39,046 bases of DNA from Nonomuraea rhodomycinica (GCF_013363995.1 NZ_JABWGO010000023.1:1-39046); one strand, 5' to 3'; positions 25,063 to 33,163 are shown, counted from the stretch's first letter. Numbers and translations: made by a program. Notes: generated from the letters alone by a model not told the origin.

Positions 25063-26010
25063 TTACATTGTAGATTTATTGTGCTGATGCTGGTGCTGTT
25101 CCGGCAGGTGGCTCTCGGCGTGCGCCCACACCAGCACGTTCGGCAGGTCCTCGCGTTCGAAGAACGACAGGACCTCCCGGTCCGAGTGGCGCAGGCTGAA
25201 GTGGGTCAGCACGAAGAGAGTGCCGGGATGGGCCAGGACGAACGGCCTGAGGTCGCTCCACACCGTGTGGCCGACGCTTCGCGCCCGGTCGAGCTCGGCG
25301 TCGTCCAGGTACGTGCACTCGGTGATGACCACCGGATAGTCGAACAGCCCCGGGTTGCGCCCCAGCGCGCCGGCGTGCGTGTCCCCCAGGTAGGCGAACA
25401 ACGGCCGCCGGACCTGACGGTCGACCGCGACGCCGCGCCTGCGGCGGTCGGCGACGAGCCGGCCGAACTCGGCGGGGCCGAGCGTCGCCCTGAGCTCCTC
25501 GACCTCCGGCAGCAGGGCGCGCCGGTTCTCGGCGACGCCGTAACCCACGCTGGGCACCTTGTGCTCGGTCTCGAGGATCGGGACCGTGTGCGAGCCGTTC
25601 CGGCCGACGGGGTACTCCTCCCCCGGCCGCACCCCGTGCAGCCGGGCCCCCGCCGCGCGGGCGGGGTCGAAGGCGGCGACCTGGTTCAGCTCGGTCGTGG
25701 CGCGCAGGTAGTCGCGCACGTACGGCAGCGCCTCGCCGGGCACGTAGATGTCGACCCCGGTGGGCCTGGTCGCCAGGTAGTCGAGGTCCTTGGAGTGGTC
25801 GAGGTGCGTGTGGGTCAGCAGCACCGTGTCGACCTGGCGGCCCTCGGCCAGCCCGGCGTCGAGGCCGAGCTTCAGCTCGGGGACGTGGAAGAAGGTCTTG
25901 TCGTTGGCGCGCGAGTAGCCGGTGAGCGTCAGGCCGGTGCCGGGCGGCCGCCACGTCTTCCACTGCCGGAACGGGTGGCCGCGCTCCAGGCGCTCGGGAC
26001 GCATGATCAT
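25063..26010 (-). CDS. MBL-fold metallo-hydrolase, RNase Z-like
   Basis: A 315-residue metallo-beta-lactamase-fold protein. THTHLDHSKDLDYL (about residues 64-77) is the HxHxDH zinc motif; YLGDTHAG, VITECTYL and LTHFSLRH provide later metal or active-site residues in the order seen in tRNase Z-like and arylsulfatase-like MBL hydrolases. The start is ATG 26010 or ATG 26004; neither has a good Shine-Dalgarno. The C-terminus ends in a His/Gln-rich tail. The substrate is unknown; the RNase Z exosite arm is not obvious, so canonical tRNA processing is doubtful. Confidence 0.82.
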   Translation of the reverse strand: MIMRPERLERGHPFRQWKTWRPPGTGLTLTGYSRANDKTFFHVPELKLGLDAGLAEGRQVDTVLLTHTHLDHSKDLDYLATRPTGVDIYVPGEALPYVRDYLRATTELNQVAAFDPARAAGARLHGVRPGEEYPVGRNGSHTVPILETEHKVPSVGYGVAENRRALLPEVEELRATLGPAEFGRLVADRRRRGVAVDRQVRRPLFAYLGDTHAGALGRNPGLFDYPVVITECTYLDDAELDRARSVGHTVWSDLRPFVLAHPGTLFVLTHFSLRHSDREVLSFFEREDLPNVLVWAHAESHLPEQHQHQHNKSTM

Positions 26011-26164
26011 GGCGAGGAGGATATCCGCGGCCGGAGGGCGCCCGCTCGCCGCGCGCCGCACCCCCCTCGGCGCCGCTCCCCCGGCGCGGGCGCAATGTAG
26101 ACCCCGGCCACCCCCGAAAGGAATCGGAGAACCGCATGGGTGACGAGATGCGAACCGGCCACGC

Positions 26165-26187
26165 TTGTGCGTACACTGTTCGCACAA
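26165..26187. promoter_or_regulatory. Inverted repeat at the serine hydrolase promoter
   Basis: TTGTGCG (26165-26171) and CGCACAA (26181-26187) are exact reverse complements around a 9-nt spacer holding TACACT, a -10-like hexamer, about 40 nt before the serine hydrolase ATG. This is a good site for a dimeric repressor, but no regulator gene is adjacent. Confidence 0.5.
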
Positions 26188-26224
26188 CGCGTACATCGTG
26201 CCCGTCATCATCGAGGAGAGAGTC

Positions 26225-27682
26225 ATGCCCGCGACCCTGAACTGGAACTCCGACGGCGAGTGGACCGCGCGCGACGAGTGGGGGATGCGCGACTCGGCGG
26301 GCCGCCGCTTCGAGCGCGACCGCTGGCAGGCCCGCCTGGACGAGCTGCGCGCCGCCCACCACGTCCCCGGCGCCGCGCTCGCCGTGCTGGTCGGCGGGCA
26401 GGTGCACGAGCTGGCCAGTGGCGTGCTGCATCGCGGCACCGGCGTGGAGGCGACGACGGACTCGGTGTTCCTGTCCGGTTCGATCGCCAAGGTCTACACC
26501 GCCACGCTCGTCATGCGGCTGATCGACGAGGGCCTGCTCACCCTGGACACGCCGGTGGCCGACGTGCTGCCGGAGTTCGCCACCCCCGACCCGGAGGCCA
26601 CCAGGACGATCACCGTCCAGCAGCTCCTGTCGCACACCGGCGGCGTCACCAACGACTTCAACCACGACGGCGGCCGCGGCGACGACTGCCTGGCGAAGTA
26701 CGTCGAGGCGGCCAGGGACGTGCCGCTCGACTGCCCGCCCGGCACCGCCGTCTCCTACGGGGGGCTCGGCTACGTCGTGCTGGGCCGCCTCGTCGAGGTG
26801 CTCACCGGCCGCACCTGGGACCAGGCGCTGAAGGACCTGCTGTTCACCCCGCTCGGACTGGAACGCTCGATGACGCTGCCGGAGGAGGCGCTGCGCTTCC
26901 GGGTGGCGATGAGCCACCTGGGCGAGGACGGCGGCGACCCCGCCCCCGCCCCGGCCTGGGACCTCATGCCGCGCTCCGCGGGACCGGCCGGGCGGGTCAT
27001 CGTCTCGGCCGGCGACCTGGCGCGCTTCGCCGGCATGCACCTGGCCGGCGGCCTCGCCCCCGACGGCACCCGGGTGCTGTCGGCCGCGGCGGCAGCGGCC
27101 ATGACGCGCCGCGAGACCGACGTCCCCGACAAGTGGACGGTCTCCGCCGACGGCTGGGGCCTCGGCTGGACCCTGTACGACTGGGACGGCGTCCCGGGCT
27201 ACGGCCACGACGGCGCCGCCATCGGCCAGTACGCCTACCTGCGGGTCGTGCCGCACGCCGGCCTGGCCGTGGCCCTGATGACCAACGGCGGCAGCGCCCG
27301 CCTGCTCTACGCCGACCTGTTCCGCGACCTGCTGGCCGAGCTGGCCGGCGTCACCATGCCCGCCCCCTTCGGGCCGCCCGCGCAGCCGCCCGCCGTGGAC
27401 CTCGCCCCGCTCCTGGGCACCTACCGGCGCGCGGGCGTCGTCATCACGGTCGCCCGCGGCGCGGACGGCGGGCCCCGCATGCGCTACGAGTTCGTGGACG
27501 GCATGAAGGACATGTCGCCGCCCCTGGACATGGAGCTCGTCCCGGTGACGCCGCACGTCTTCGCCGCCTCGGGGGCCGGCCCGTCCTTCAGCGAGGACTA
27601 CATGCCGGTCGTCTTCGCCACGCTGCCGGACGGCACCGCGTGCGTGTACGTCGGGATGCGCGCCACCCCGAAGGTCTCCTGA
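26225..27682 (+). CDS. Serine hydrolase, beta-lactamase/class C-like family
   Basis: A 485-residue penicillin-binding-like protein. SGSIAKVY supplies SxxK (Ser 86, Lys 89); SYGGLGY places Tyr 178 at the YxN position with Gly instead of Asn, and GYGHDG (His 328) replaces the KTG box, as in many esterase-like members. No signal peptide is seen, so a cytoplasmic esterase or amidase is more likely than a secreted beta-lactamase. The last 100 residues form an extra domain. ATG 26225 has GAGGAG upstream; an in-frame start at 26165 is rejected because it begins inside the operator dyad. Confidence 0.88.
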   Translation: MPATLNWNSDGEWTARDEWGMRDSAGRRFERDRWQARLDELRAAHHVPGAALAVLVGGQVHELASGVLHRGTGVEATTDSVFLSGSIAKVYTATLVMRLIDEGLLTLDTPVADVLPEFATPDPEATRTITVQQLLSHTGGVTNDFNHDGGRGDDCLAKYVEAARDVPLDCPPGTAVSYGGLGYVVLGRLVEVLTGRTWDQALKDLLFTPLGLERSMTLPEEALRFRVAMSHLGEDGGDPAPAPAWDLMPRSAGPAGRVIVSAGDLARFAGMHLAGGLAPDGTRVLSAAAAAAMTRRETDVPDKWTVSADGWGLGWTLYDWDGVPGYGHDGAAIGQYAYLRVVPHAGLAVALMTNGGSARLLYADLFRDLLAELAGVTMPAPFGPPAQPPAVDLAPLLGTYRRAGVVITVARGADGGPRMRYEFVDGMKDMSPPLDMELVPVTPHVFAASGAGPSFSEDYMPVVFATLPDGTACVYVGMRATPKVS

Positions 27683-27702
27683 CCTCGCTCATCCCGTGAA
27701 CC

Positions 27703-28014
27703 TCACCGGTTGTGGAGCCTGCGCGCCCACAGACAACCGGCCAGGGCGATGCCCGCGCTCCACACAGCCGCCTCCAGGAGGCCGGACCCGGCCGGACGCC
27801 CGGCCATCAGCGCGCGCAGCGTCTCGATGACCGGGGTGGCCGGCTGGTGCTCGGCGAACCAGCGCAGACCGGCCGGCATCGACTCGGCCGGGACGAAGCC
27901 GCCGCCGAGGAACGGCAGCAGCATCAGCGGCAGGTTGCTGGCCGTGGCCACGTTCTTGGCGACCAGGGCGAGCGCGACCGACAGCCAGGTGATCGCGAAG
28001 GTGAACCCCTGCGG
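27703..28014 (-). pseudogene. drrB-like ABC-2 permease remnant
   Basis: The frame encodes about 104 residues: FTFAITWLSVALALVAKNVA then LMLLPFLGGGFVPAESMPAG and WFAEHQPATPVIETLRALMA. This is the C-terminal third of DrrB-type daunorubicin-resistance permeases. The first four membrane segments are missing, and the 5' edge joins a drrA remnant directly. No start codon fits a complete protein. Confidence 0.8.
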
Positions 28015-28015
28015 T

Positions 28016-28360
28016 ACCCGTCGGGGTCGGCGAAGCGCACGACGATGTGGCCGCCGGGGACCATGCGCTTGAGCTCCTCAGGGGGCGCCCTCAGCCTCGA
28101 GGAAGACGAGCTGGGGCGTGCCGACCAGGGTCATGGCGAGGTCGAGCCGGCGGCGCATGCCGCCCGAGTACGTGGCCGCGGGCTTGCGCACGGCGCCGGT
28201 GAGGTCGAAGCGCTCCAGCAGGTCGCGGACGCGCCCGCGGCCCCTGGCGCGGCCGAGGTGGAGCAGGTCGGCCACGAGCCGCAGGTTCTCCTCGCCGGTG
28301 AGGAGGCCGTCGACCGCGGGGAACTGGCCGGTGACGCCGATCGCGGCACGCACCTTGAGG
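28016..28360 (-). pseudogene. drrA-like ABC ATPase remnant with internal deletions
   Basis: The frame begins within the ATPase at VRAAIGVTGQFPAVDGLLTG, continues through the signature YSGGMRRRLDLAMTLVGTP, and then breaks at LVFLEAEGAP followed by TGA (28080-28078). The C-terminal piece EELKRMVPGGHIVVRFADPD resumes in another frame. Walker A and the Walker B/D-loop DEPTTGLDP region are gone. At least three separate losses therefore shaped the locus. It lies directly downstream of the P450 gene and was probably once in its operon. Confidence 0.8.
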
Positions 28361-28402
28361 GCTTGGGCAGCCCCGTCACCGAGACGAAGGTTCGCATCGC
28401 GT

Positions 28403-29608
28403 TCACGCCCGGTCCCAGGTGACGGGCAGGCTGTCCACGCCGTACACCTGCGAGGGGTCGGTGCGCGGCGACAGCTCCTCAGCCGGTACGGCGAGCCGCA
28501 GCGTCGGGAAGCGGACGAGCAGCGCGGGGAACGCGACGCGCATCTCGATGCGGGCAAGCTGCTGGCCGAGGCACTGATGGGCGCCGTGACCGAAGGCCAG
28601 ATGCCCGGCGGCCGAGCGGCGCAGATCGAGCACGTCGGGGTCGGGGAACCTGGCCGGGTCCCTGTTGGCGGCGTTGATCGCGATGACGACCGTGTCGCCC
28701 GCCTTGAGCTGCCTGCCGCCGAGCTCCACGTCCTCCAGCACGCCGCGCATGCCGGTGGCGGCGACGGACAGGTAGCGCAGCAGCTCCTCCACGGCGCCGG
28801 CGGCCAGGCCGGGGTCCTCGCGCAGGGCGGCGAGCTGGGCCGGGTCGCGCAGCAGGGCGAAGGTGCCGAGCGCGAGCATGTTGGCGGTGGTGTCGAGCCC
28901 GGCGCCGAGCAGGAACGCGGCCACGCCGCCGAGCTCCTCGCCGGTCAGCTCACCGCCGGTGGCCAGGTCGCTGAGCAGGTCGTCGGTCGGCCTGGCCCGC
29001 TTGGCGAGCGCGAGCTCCCGCAGGTACGCGCCGAGTTCGACGAAGCGGGCGTACTGCGCCTCAGCGGTCCGGGCCTCCGGCAGGGCCCGGGTGGAGCTCT
29101 GGAACCGGTCGCGGTCCTCGTACGGCACGCCGAGGAGCTCACAGATCATCAGCGCCGGAACGGGCTGCGTGAAGACCTCGACGAGGTCGGCGGGCGGCCC
29201 CTGCCGCTCCATCGCGTCGAGCCGCTCGCGGGTGATCTCGGTGAGCCGCTCGGCGAGCAGGTTCATCCTGCGGACGGTGAACCTGCCTGCCAGCAGCTTG
29301 CGGAAGCGGGTGTGCCGGGGCGCGTCCATGCCGGTCAGGTCGCCGACGGGGGCGGGCGGTAAGTGCCCGCCCGCCAGGGGGTGGTACTGGGTTTCGTAGC
29401 GGGAGCTGAACCGCGGGTCGGCGAGGATCCGGCGGACCAGGTCGTATCCGGTGACCATCCAGACGCCGGGGGCGCCCTCGGGCGCGGCCAGGCGGGCGAT
29501 GGGCCGCTCCGCGCGCAGGGCGGTGAGCGAAGGGGCGGGATCGAAGGGGCGGGCGGGTGAGCGGTCGAGGGACGGAGCGACCGGCTCATCGCGATAGTAC
29601 TCGTTCAT
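28403..29608 (-). CDS. Cytochrome P450
   Basis: A 401-residue P450. The I-helix AGLDTTAN (about residue 236) carries the usual Asp-Thr pair, EELLR is the K-helix ExxR and FGHGAHQCLGQQLAR is the heme-Cys loop (about 345). GMDAPRHTRFRKLL is the C-helix. No ferredoxin gene adjoins it. ATG 29608 is preferred; an in-frame GTG lies one codon upstream. TTGACA and TAGCTT with an 18-bp spacer predict transcription starting at the ATG. It is divergent from the HTH-fusion regulator and was once followed by drrAB genes. Confidence 0.94.
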   Translation of the reverse strand: MNEYYRDEPVAPSLDRSPARPFDPAPSLTALRAERPIARLAAPEGAPGVWMVTGYDLVRRILADPRFSSRYETQYHPLAGGHLPPAPVGDLTGMDAPRHTRFRKLLAGRFTVRRMNLLAERLTEITRERLDAMERQGPPADLVEVFTQPVPALMICELLGVPYEDRDRFQSSTRALPEARTAEAQYARFVELGAYLRELALAKRARPTDDLLSDLATGGELTGEELGGVAAFLLGAGLDTTANMLALGTFALLRDPAQLAALREDPGLAAGAVEELLRYLSVAATGMRGVLEDVELGGRQLKAGDTVVIAINAANRDPARFPDPDVLDLRRSAAGHLAFGHGAHQCLGQQLARIEMRVAFPALLVRFPTLRLAVPAEELSPRTDPSQVYGVDSLPVTWDRA

Positions 29609-29614
29609 CACAAG

Positions 29615-29647
29615 TGAAAGCTACGTTGCTTTCAAAAATTCTGTCAA
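29615..29647 (-). promoter_or_regulatory. P450 promoter with overlapping operator dyad
   Basis: On the minus strand TTGACA (29647-29642) and TAGCTT (29623-29618) are 18 bp apart. TGAAAGC and GCTTTCA (29615-29634) form a perfect dyad that covers the -10 element, so a bound repressor would block the P450 promoter. Confidence 0.65.
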
Positions 29648-29711
29648 TCGACCGATGCACATAAGCCCAGATCAGAGCCGACAAACTGATGCGTTGACGG
29701 TGAAGCTGAAT

Positions 29712-29726
29712 GCAATGAAACATTGC
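29712..29726. promoter_or_regulatory. Inverted repeat before the HTH-fusion regulator
   Basis: GCAATG (29712-29717) and CATTGC (29721-29726) form a perfect dyad around AAA, 32 nt before the regulator ATG. TTGACG at 29694-29699 may be its -35. The sequence differs from the P450 dyad at 29615. Confidence 0.5.
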
Positions 29727-29757
29727 GTTGTGTGAGGTCGAACGCAAGAGTGGCGTC

Positions 29758-30435
29758 ATGCCAGAAGGAAGGTTGACCCTGCAGGACCGCCGGCGCATCG
29801 CGGCCGGCCTCGCCGAAGGCCGCTCCTACGCCGAGATCGCCAGGCGGCTGGACCGGCCGACCTCGACGATCAGCCGTGAGGTCGGCCGCAACGGCGGCCC
29901 CGGCGACTACCGCCCCGAGCGGGCGCACCAGGCGACGGCGCGGCGGGCGCGACGCGGCACCCCCGCGCGTCCGGCCGAACCCCAGGACCACACGGTCGTC
30001 GAGGTGGAGGAGGGAGCCGTCGAGATGGCGATCGCGATGGGCCTGCCGAGAATGACGGCGCGCGTGCTCATCGGCCTGTGGCTGAGCGAGGACGGCAGGC
30101 TCACCGCGGCCGAGCTGTCGCGCGGGCTGAAGGTCAGCCCCGCCTCGATCTCCATGGCCGTGGGCTACCTGACCCGGCAGGGGCTGATCAGGCGCGAACG
30201 CGATCCGCAGCGGCGGCGCGACATCTACGTGGTCGACGACGACGCCTGGTACCGCTCGACGGTGATCAGCGCGCGGCAGACGCTCGCGGCGGCGGAGATC
30301 ACCAAGGCGGCGGGGCGGACGCTGGGGCTCGACTCGCCCGTGGGACGCCGTCTGGCCAGGGGCGGCGCGTTCCTGGAGCGGATCAGCCTGGACGCCCTGG
30401 CCTCGGCCGAGCGCTGGCACGACCTCCCGCCGTGA
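29758..30435 (+). CDS. Regulator fusing an IS30-type HTH to a GbsR/MarR-like domain
   Basis: A 225-residue protein. The N-terminus RLTLQDRRRIAAGLAEGRSY then AEIARRLDRPTSTISREVGR is the HTH_38 domain of IS30-family transposases, followed by the YRPERAHQATARRARR tail typical of it. The second half (from about residue 90) is a winged-helix GbsR/MarR-like domain: LTAAELSRGLKVSPASISMA and LIRRERDPQRRRDIYVV. No transposase catalytic core is present. It is divergent from a P450 gene with two operator-like dyads in the gap. ATG 29758 opens the HTH cleanly; a TTG ten codons upstream is possible. Confidence 0.85.
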   Translation: MPEGRLTLQDRRRIAAGLAEGRSYAEIARRLDRPTSTISREVGRNGGPGDYRPERAHQATARRARRGTPARPAEPQDHTVVEVEEGAVEMAIAMGLPRMTARVLIGLWLSEDGRLTAAELSRGLKVSPASISMAVGYLTRQGLIRRERDPQRRRDIYVVDDDAWYRSTVISARQTLAAAEITKAAGRTLGLDSPVGRRLARGGAFLERISLDALASAERWHDLPP

Positions 30436-30453
30436 CGGGACCGCGGGGGCCGT

Positions 30454-30516
30454 TTGCCAATCCTTGACATCCAAGCTATAACCTAGCTTCATTAGTTTCT
30501 TCCTAATGACTCTAGG
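30454..30516 (+). promoter_or_regulatory. TetR promoter overlapped by a large dyad
   Basis: TTGCCA (30454-30459) and TATAAC (30477-30482) are 17 bp apart. Immediately downstream, CCTAG (30482) and TCATTAG (30489) mirror CTAATGA (30503) and CTAGG (30512-30516) about a centre at 30499, giving 12 paired positions per arm. Occupancy would block the start of transcription of the TetR-hydrolase pair. Confidence 0.7.
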
Positions 30517-30529
30517 AAAGAGGGTGCGC

Positions 30530-31123
30530 ATGGCGCGGGCCGGACTGACGGCGGACCGGGTGACGCTCACCGGTGCCGAGCTGGCGGACGAGGTCGGGCT
30601 CGACCACGTGACCATGTCGGCGGTGGCGCGCCGGCTCGGGGTGAAGGACGCCAGCCTGTACGCGCACGTCCGCAACCTCGAGGACCTGCGCGGGCGGATC
30701 GCCCTGCTGGCGGCGGACGAGAAGACCATCCGCATCGCGGAGGCCACCGCCGGGCGCGCCGGCAAGGACGCGCTGGTGGCGTACGCGAACGCCTACCGCG
30801 ACTACGCCCACGAGCACCCGGGCCGCTACACCGCGACGCAGATCCCGATGCACATCGACCCCGAGCTGCTGGCCCAGGCGCCCGGGCCGCGCCGCGCGAT
30901 CGAGCTGACCTACAGCATGCTGCGCGCCTACCGCCTGGACGAGCCCGACCTCACCGACGCGGTCCGGATGATGCGCAGCATGCTGCACGGCTTCATCAAC
31001 CTGGAGGCCGCGGGCGGTTTCGCGCACGCGCGCCCGGTCGAGGACTCCTGGGCCCGCTGCCTCGACGCCCTGCACACCCTCCTGCAGAACTGGCACGAAC
31101 ACCGTGAAGGAGACCCGGCATGA
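30530..31123 (+). CDS. TetR-family regulator
   Basis: A 197-residue TetR protein. LTGAELADEVGLDHVTMSAV then ARRLGVKDASLYAHVRNLED is the HTH; the C-terminal region resembles the WHG-type TetR_C group. ATG 30530 follows GAGGG at good spacing; an ATG at 30506 lies inside the operator dyad and is rejected. It is probably autoregulated through that dyad. Its stop overlaps the next ATG (ATGA), so the alpha/beta hydrolase is translated with it. Confidence 0.9.
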   Translation: MARAGLTADRVTLTGAELADEVGLDHVTMSAVARRLGVKDASLYAHVRNLEDLRGRIALLAADEKTIRIAEATAGRAGKDALVAYANAYRDYAHEHPGRYTATQIPMHIDPELLAQAPGPRRAIELTYSMLRAYRLDEPDLTDAVRMMRSMLHGFINLEAAGGFAHARPVEDSWARCLDALHTLLQNWHEHREGDPA

Positions 31124-31977
31124 CCAGCCCCACCATCGGCAGCCTGCGCGTGGACGGCGCCACCCTGCGCTACGAGGTACGCGGAAGCGGCCCGCTGCTG
31201 CTGCTGATCCCCGGCGGCACGGGCGGCGCGGCGTCCTTCGACGGCGTCGCCGACGACCTGGCCGCCGATCACACGGTCGCCTCCTACGACCCGCGCGGCA
31301 TGTCCGGCAGCCTCCTGGACGACCCGGAGGCGCCGCAGCGGGTCGAGCGGCACGCCGACGACGCGTTCCGGCTGCTGGAGCTGCTGTCTCCGGGCGCGCC
31401 CGCCCGTGTGGCCGCCTGCAGTTCGGGGGCGATCGTCGCGCTGCACCTGCTCACCACCCGTCCCGAGCGGATCGAGCGCGTCGTGGCGCACGAGCCGCCG
31501 ATGGTGGAGGTGCTGCCGGACGCCGCCGAGCACCGCGCGATGCTCGCCCGCGTCCAGGACACCTTGCGCCGGGAGGGGCTGATGCCTGCGGCGGCCGTGT
31601 TCGCGGCGGGCCTCAGCCGGCCCGGCGCCGAGCCCGCCGCCCCGCCCGCCGACCCGCGGGCGGCGATCGCGGAGCTGCCGCCGGAGGCGCGGGCGCGCGT
31701 CGAGCGGACGATGGCCAACATGCCGTACTTCCTCGGGCGCATCGTGCCGAGTTTCATGGCCTACACCCCGGACCTCGACCGGCTGGAGGCCCTGTCGGAC
31801 CGGCTCGTGCTGGCCGCCGGAACCGACTCGCGGGGCGAGCTGCCCTACCGCCCCGCCGCGCTCCTGGCCGAGCGGTTCGGCACGGAGCTCGTCCACTTCC
31901 CCGGCGGGCACACCGGCCTCAGCACCCACCCCGCCGCGTTCGGCGAGCTGCTGCGCAAGGTGCTGGCACTCCCCTGA
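31120..31977 (+). CDS. Alpha/beta hydrolase
   Basis: A 285-residue alpha/beta hydrolase. LLLIPGGTGGAASFDGVADD contains the oxyanion strand, YDPRGMSGS the family DxRGxG-like turn, and AACSSGAIVA the nucleophile elbow with Ser 101 (first Gly of GxSxG replaced by Ala). GGHTGLSTHP near the end supplies the catalytic His. It is translationally coupled to the TetR gene, so its substrate or product may be that regulator's ligand. The substrate class is unknown. Confidence 0.88.
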   Translation: MTSPTIGSLRVDGATLRYEVRGSGPLLLLIPGGTGGAASFDGVADDLAADHTVASYDPRGMSGSLLDDPEAPQRVERHADDAFRLLELLSPGAPARVAACSSGAIVALHLLTTRPERIERVVAHEPPMVEVLPDAAEHRAMLARVQDTLRREGLMPAAAVFAAGLSRPGAEPAAPPADPRAAIAELPPEARARVERTMANMPYFLGRIVPSFMAYTPDLDRLEALSDRLVLAAGTDSRGELPYRPAALLAERFGTELVHFPGGHTGLSTHPAAFGELLRKVLALP

Positions 31978-31987
31978 CCCGCGTTCC

Positions 31988-32977
31988 TCAGTGCCGCACG
32001 GTGACGACGATCTTGCCGACCTGGCCGTCGGCCTCCATGTAACGGTGGGCCTCGGCGATGTCGGCCAGGTCGAAGGTGCGGTCGATCACCGGGGTGAGCG
32101 CGCCGGTGCGCAGCCCGGCGGTGATGAAGGCGCGGGCCCGGCGCATGCGTCCGGCGTCGCGGGTGACGTGGTGGACCCCGTAGCCGTGGACGTTGAGCGG
32201 CCAGGTCATGGGCAGGGGCGCCGGGCGCGGGTCCAGCCAGCCGTAGACGATCAGCGCGCCGTCCTCGGCGACCGTGCGGGCGAGGTCGGCGAGGCCCGGC
32301 CCGCCCACCGGGTCGAACACGACGCGGGCGCCCTCCCCGCCGGTGATCTCGCGCACGCGCTCGGCGAGGTCGTCCCGGTCGGTGGCGACCACGTGGGCGG
32401 CCCCGGCCCGGAGCAGGCGGTCAGCCTTGGCCGCGGTGCGGGTCACGGCGATCGGGACCGCGCCGATCTGCCGGGCGAGCTGGAGGGCCGCCGTTCCCAC
32501 GCTGCTGGAGGCGGCGGTGACGAGCACGTGATCGCCCGGCTGGAGGCGGCCGACCTCGAACAGCGCGCCGTACGCGGTGAGGTGGGACAGCCAGATCGCG
32601 GCCCCGGTACGCGCGTCCATCCACTCCGGCCGTGGCAGCAGCGTGTCAGCCGTCACCACGGCGCGGTCGCCGTACACGCCGTGCCGTGACATGCCCATGC
32701 CGACCGACAGCACGCTCACGGCGTCGCCCGGCGCGAACCCCTCCACGCCCGGCCCGACCGCCTCCACCACTCCCGCGGCCTCGCTGCCCAAGCGCGAGGC
32801 GGGGAGGGTCGGCTGGTAGTAGTACCCGCCCGCGCGGAACAGCGCCTCGGCCCGGTTCAGCCCGATCGCCTCGACGCGGACCCGCGCCTCGCCCTCGCCG
32901 GGCTCGGGCAGCGGCACCTCGGTCAGCCGCAGCACCTCGGGGCCGCCCAGCTCGTCGAAGACCACCACGTTCGCCAT
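31988..32977 (-). CDS. Zinc-independent alcohol dehydrogenase/quinone oxidoreductase (MDR)
   Basis: A 329-residue medium-chain dehydrogenase/reductase of the NADPH:quinone oxidoreductase type. VEAIGLNRAEALFRAGGYYY lacks the catalytic zinc ligands, LGSEAAGVVEAVGPGVEGF is the GroES-like core, and DHVLVTAASSSVGTAALQLA is the NADPH-binding segment. The structural zinc Cys cluster is also absent. MANVVVFDELGGPE (start 32977, GGGAG upstream) is the family N-terminus. It is convergent with the hydrolase and preceded by several copies of a GCCGCAC-type half-site. It reduces quinones or activated alkenes; the substrate is not determinable. Confidence 0.9.
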   Translation of the reverse strand: MANVVVFDELGGPEVLRLTEVPLPEPGEGEARVRVEAIGLNRAEALFRAGGYYYQPTLPASRLGSEAAGVVEAVGPGVEGFAPGDAVSVLSVGMGMSRHGVYGDRAVVTADTLLPRPEWMDARTGAAIWLSHLTAYGALFEVGRLQPGDHVLVTAASSSVGTAALQLARQIGAVPIAVTRTAAKADRLLRAGAAHVVATDRDDLAERVREITGGEGARVVFDPVGGPGLADLARTVAEDGALIVYGWLDPRPAPLPMTWPLNVHGYGVHHVTRDAGRMRRARAFITAGLRTGALTPVIDRTFDLADIAEAHRYMEADGQVGKIVVTVRH

Positions 32978-32998
32978 GTCGCACTCCCATGTCCGACT

Positions 32999-33059
32999 GC
33001 CGCACAATTTCCGTGCGGCGTTCAACTTTTATACGGCGCACTGTAACGCAACGCCGCAC
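32999..33059. promoter_or_regulatory. Operator array upstream of the quinone oxidoreductase
   Basis: GCCGCAC (32999-33005) and GTGCGGC (33013-33019) form one dyad. GTGCGGCGTT (33013-33022) and AACGCCGCAC (33050-33059) form a second, 10-bp perfect one sharing the middle half-site. TATAAAAG on the minus strand (33033-33026), a possible -10, lies between them. No regulator gene is adjacent. Confidence 0.55.
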
Positions 33060-33083
33060 GATGTCCAAGCCGGCGGAAACGCC

Positions 33084-33126
33084 GACACCCGGCCAGGGCA
33101 CCGTGGCGGTGCTCCGGCCGGGTGTC
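33084..33126 (-). terminator. Terminator of the ribose operon
   Basis: GACACCCGGCC (33084-33094) pairs with GGCCGGGTGTC (33116-33126), and GCACCG (33098-33103) pairs with CGGTGC inside it, making a nearly continuous hairpin 38 nt after the rbsB stop. Confidence 0.8.
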
Positions 33127-33163
33127 CGGGCGGGGGGCTTGCCCTGCTGGGCTGTCCGGGGAC

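Noticed and set aside
20326..29608. A complete antibiotic biosynthetic cluster
   Set aside because: P450s, a glycosyltransferase and an exporter relic are present, but there is no PKS, NRPS, terpene or RiPP core gene in the window.
29758..30435. An IS30 transposase fragment
   Set aside because: Only the HTH resembles IS30; the rest is a complete winged-helix regulator and there are no terminal repeats or DDE residues.
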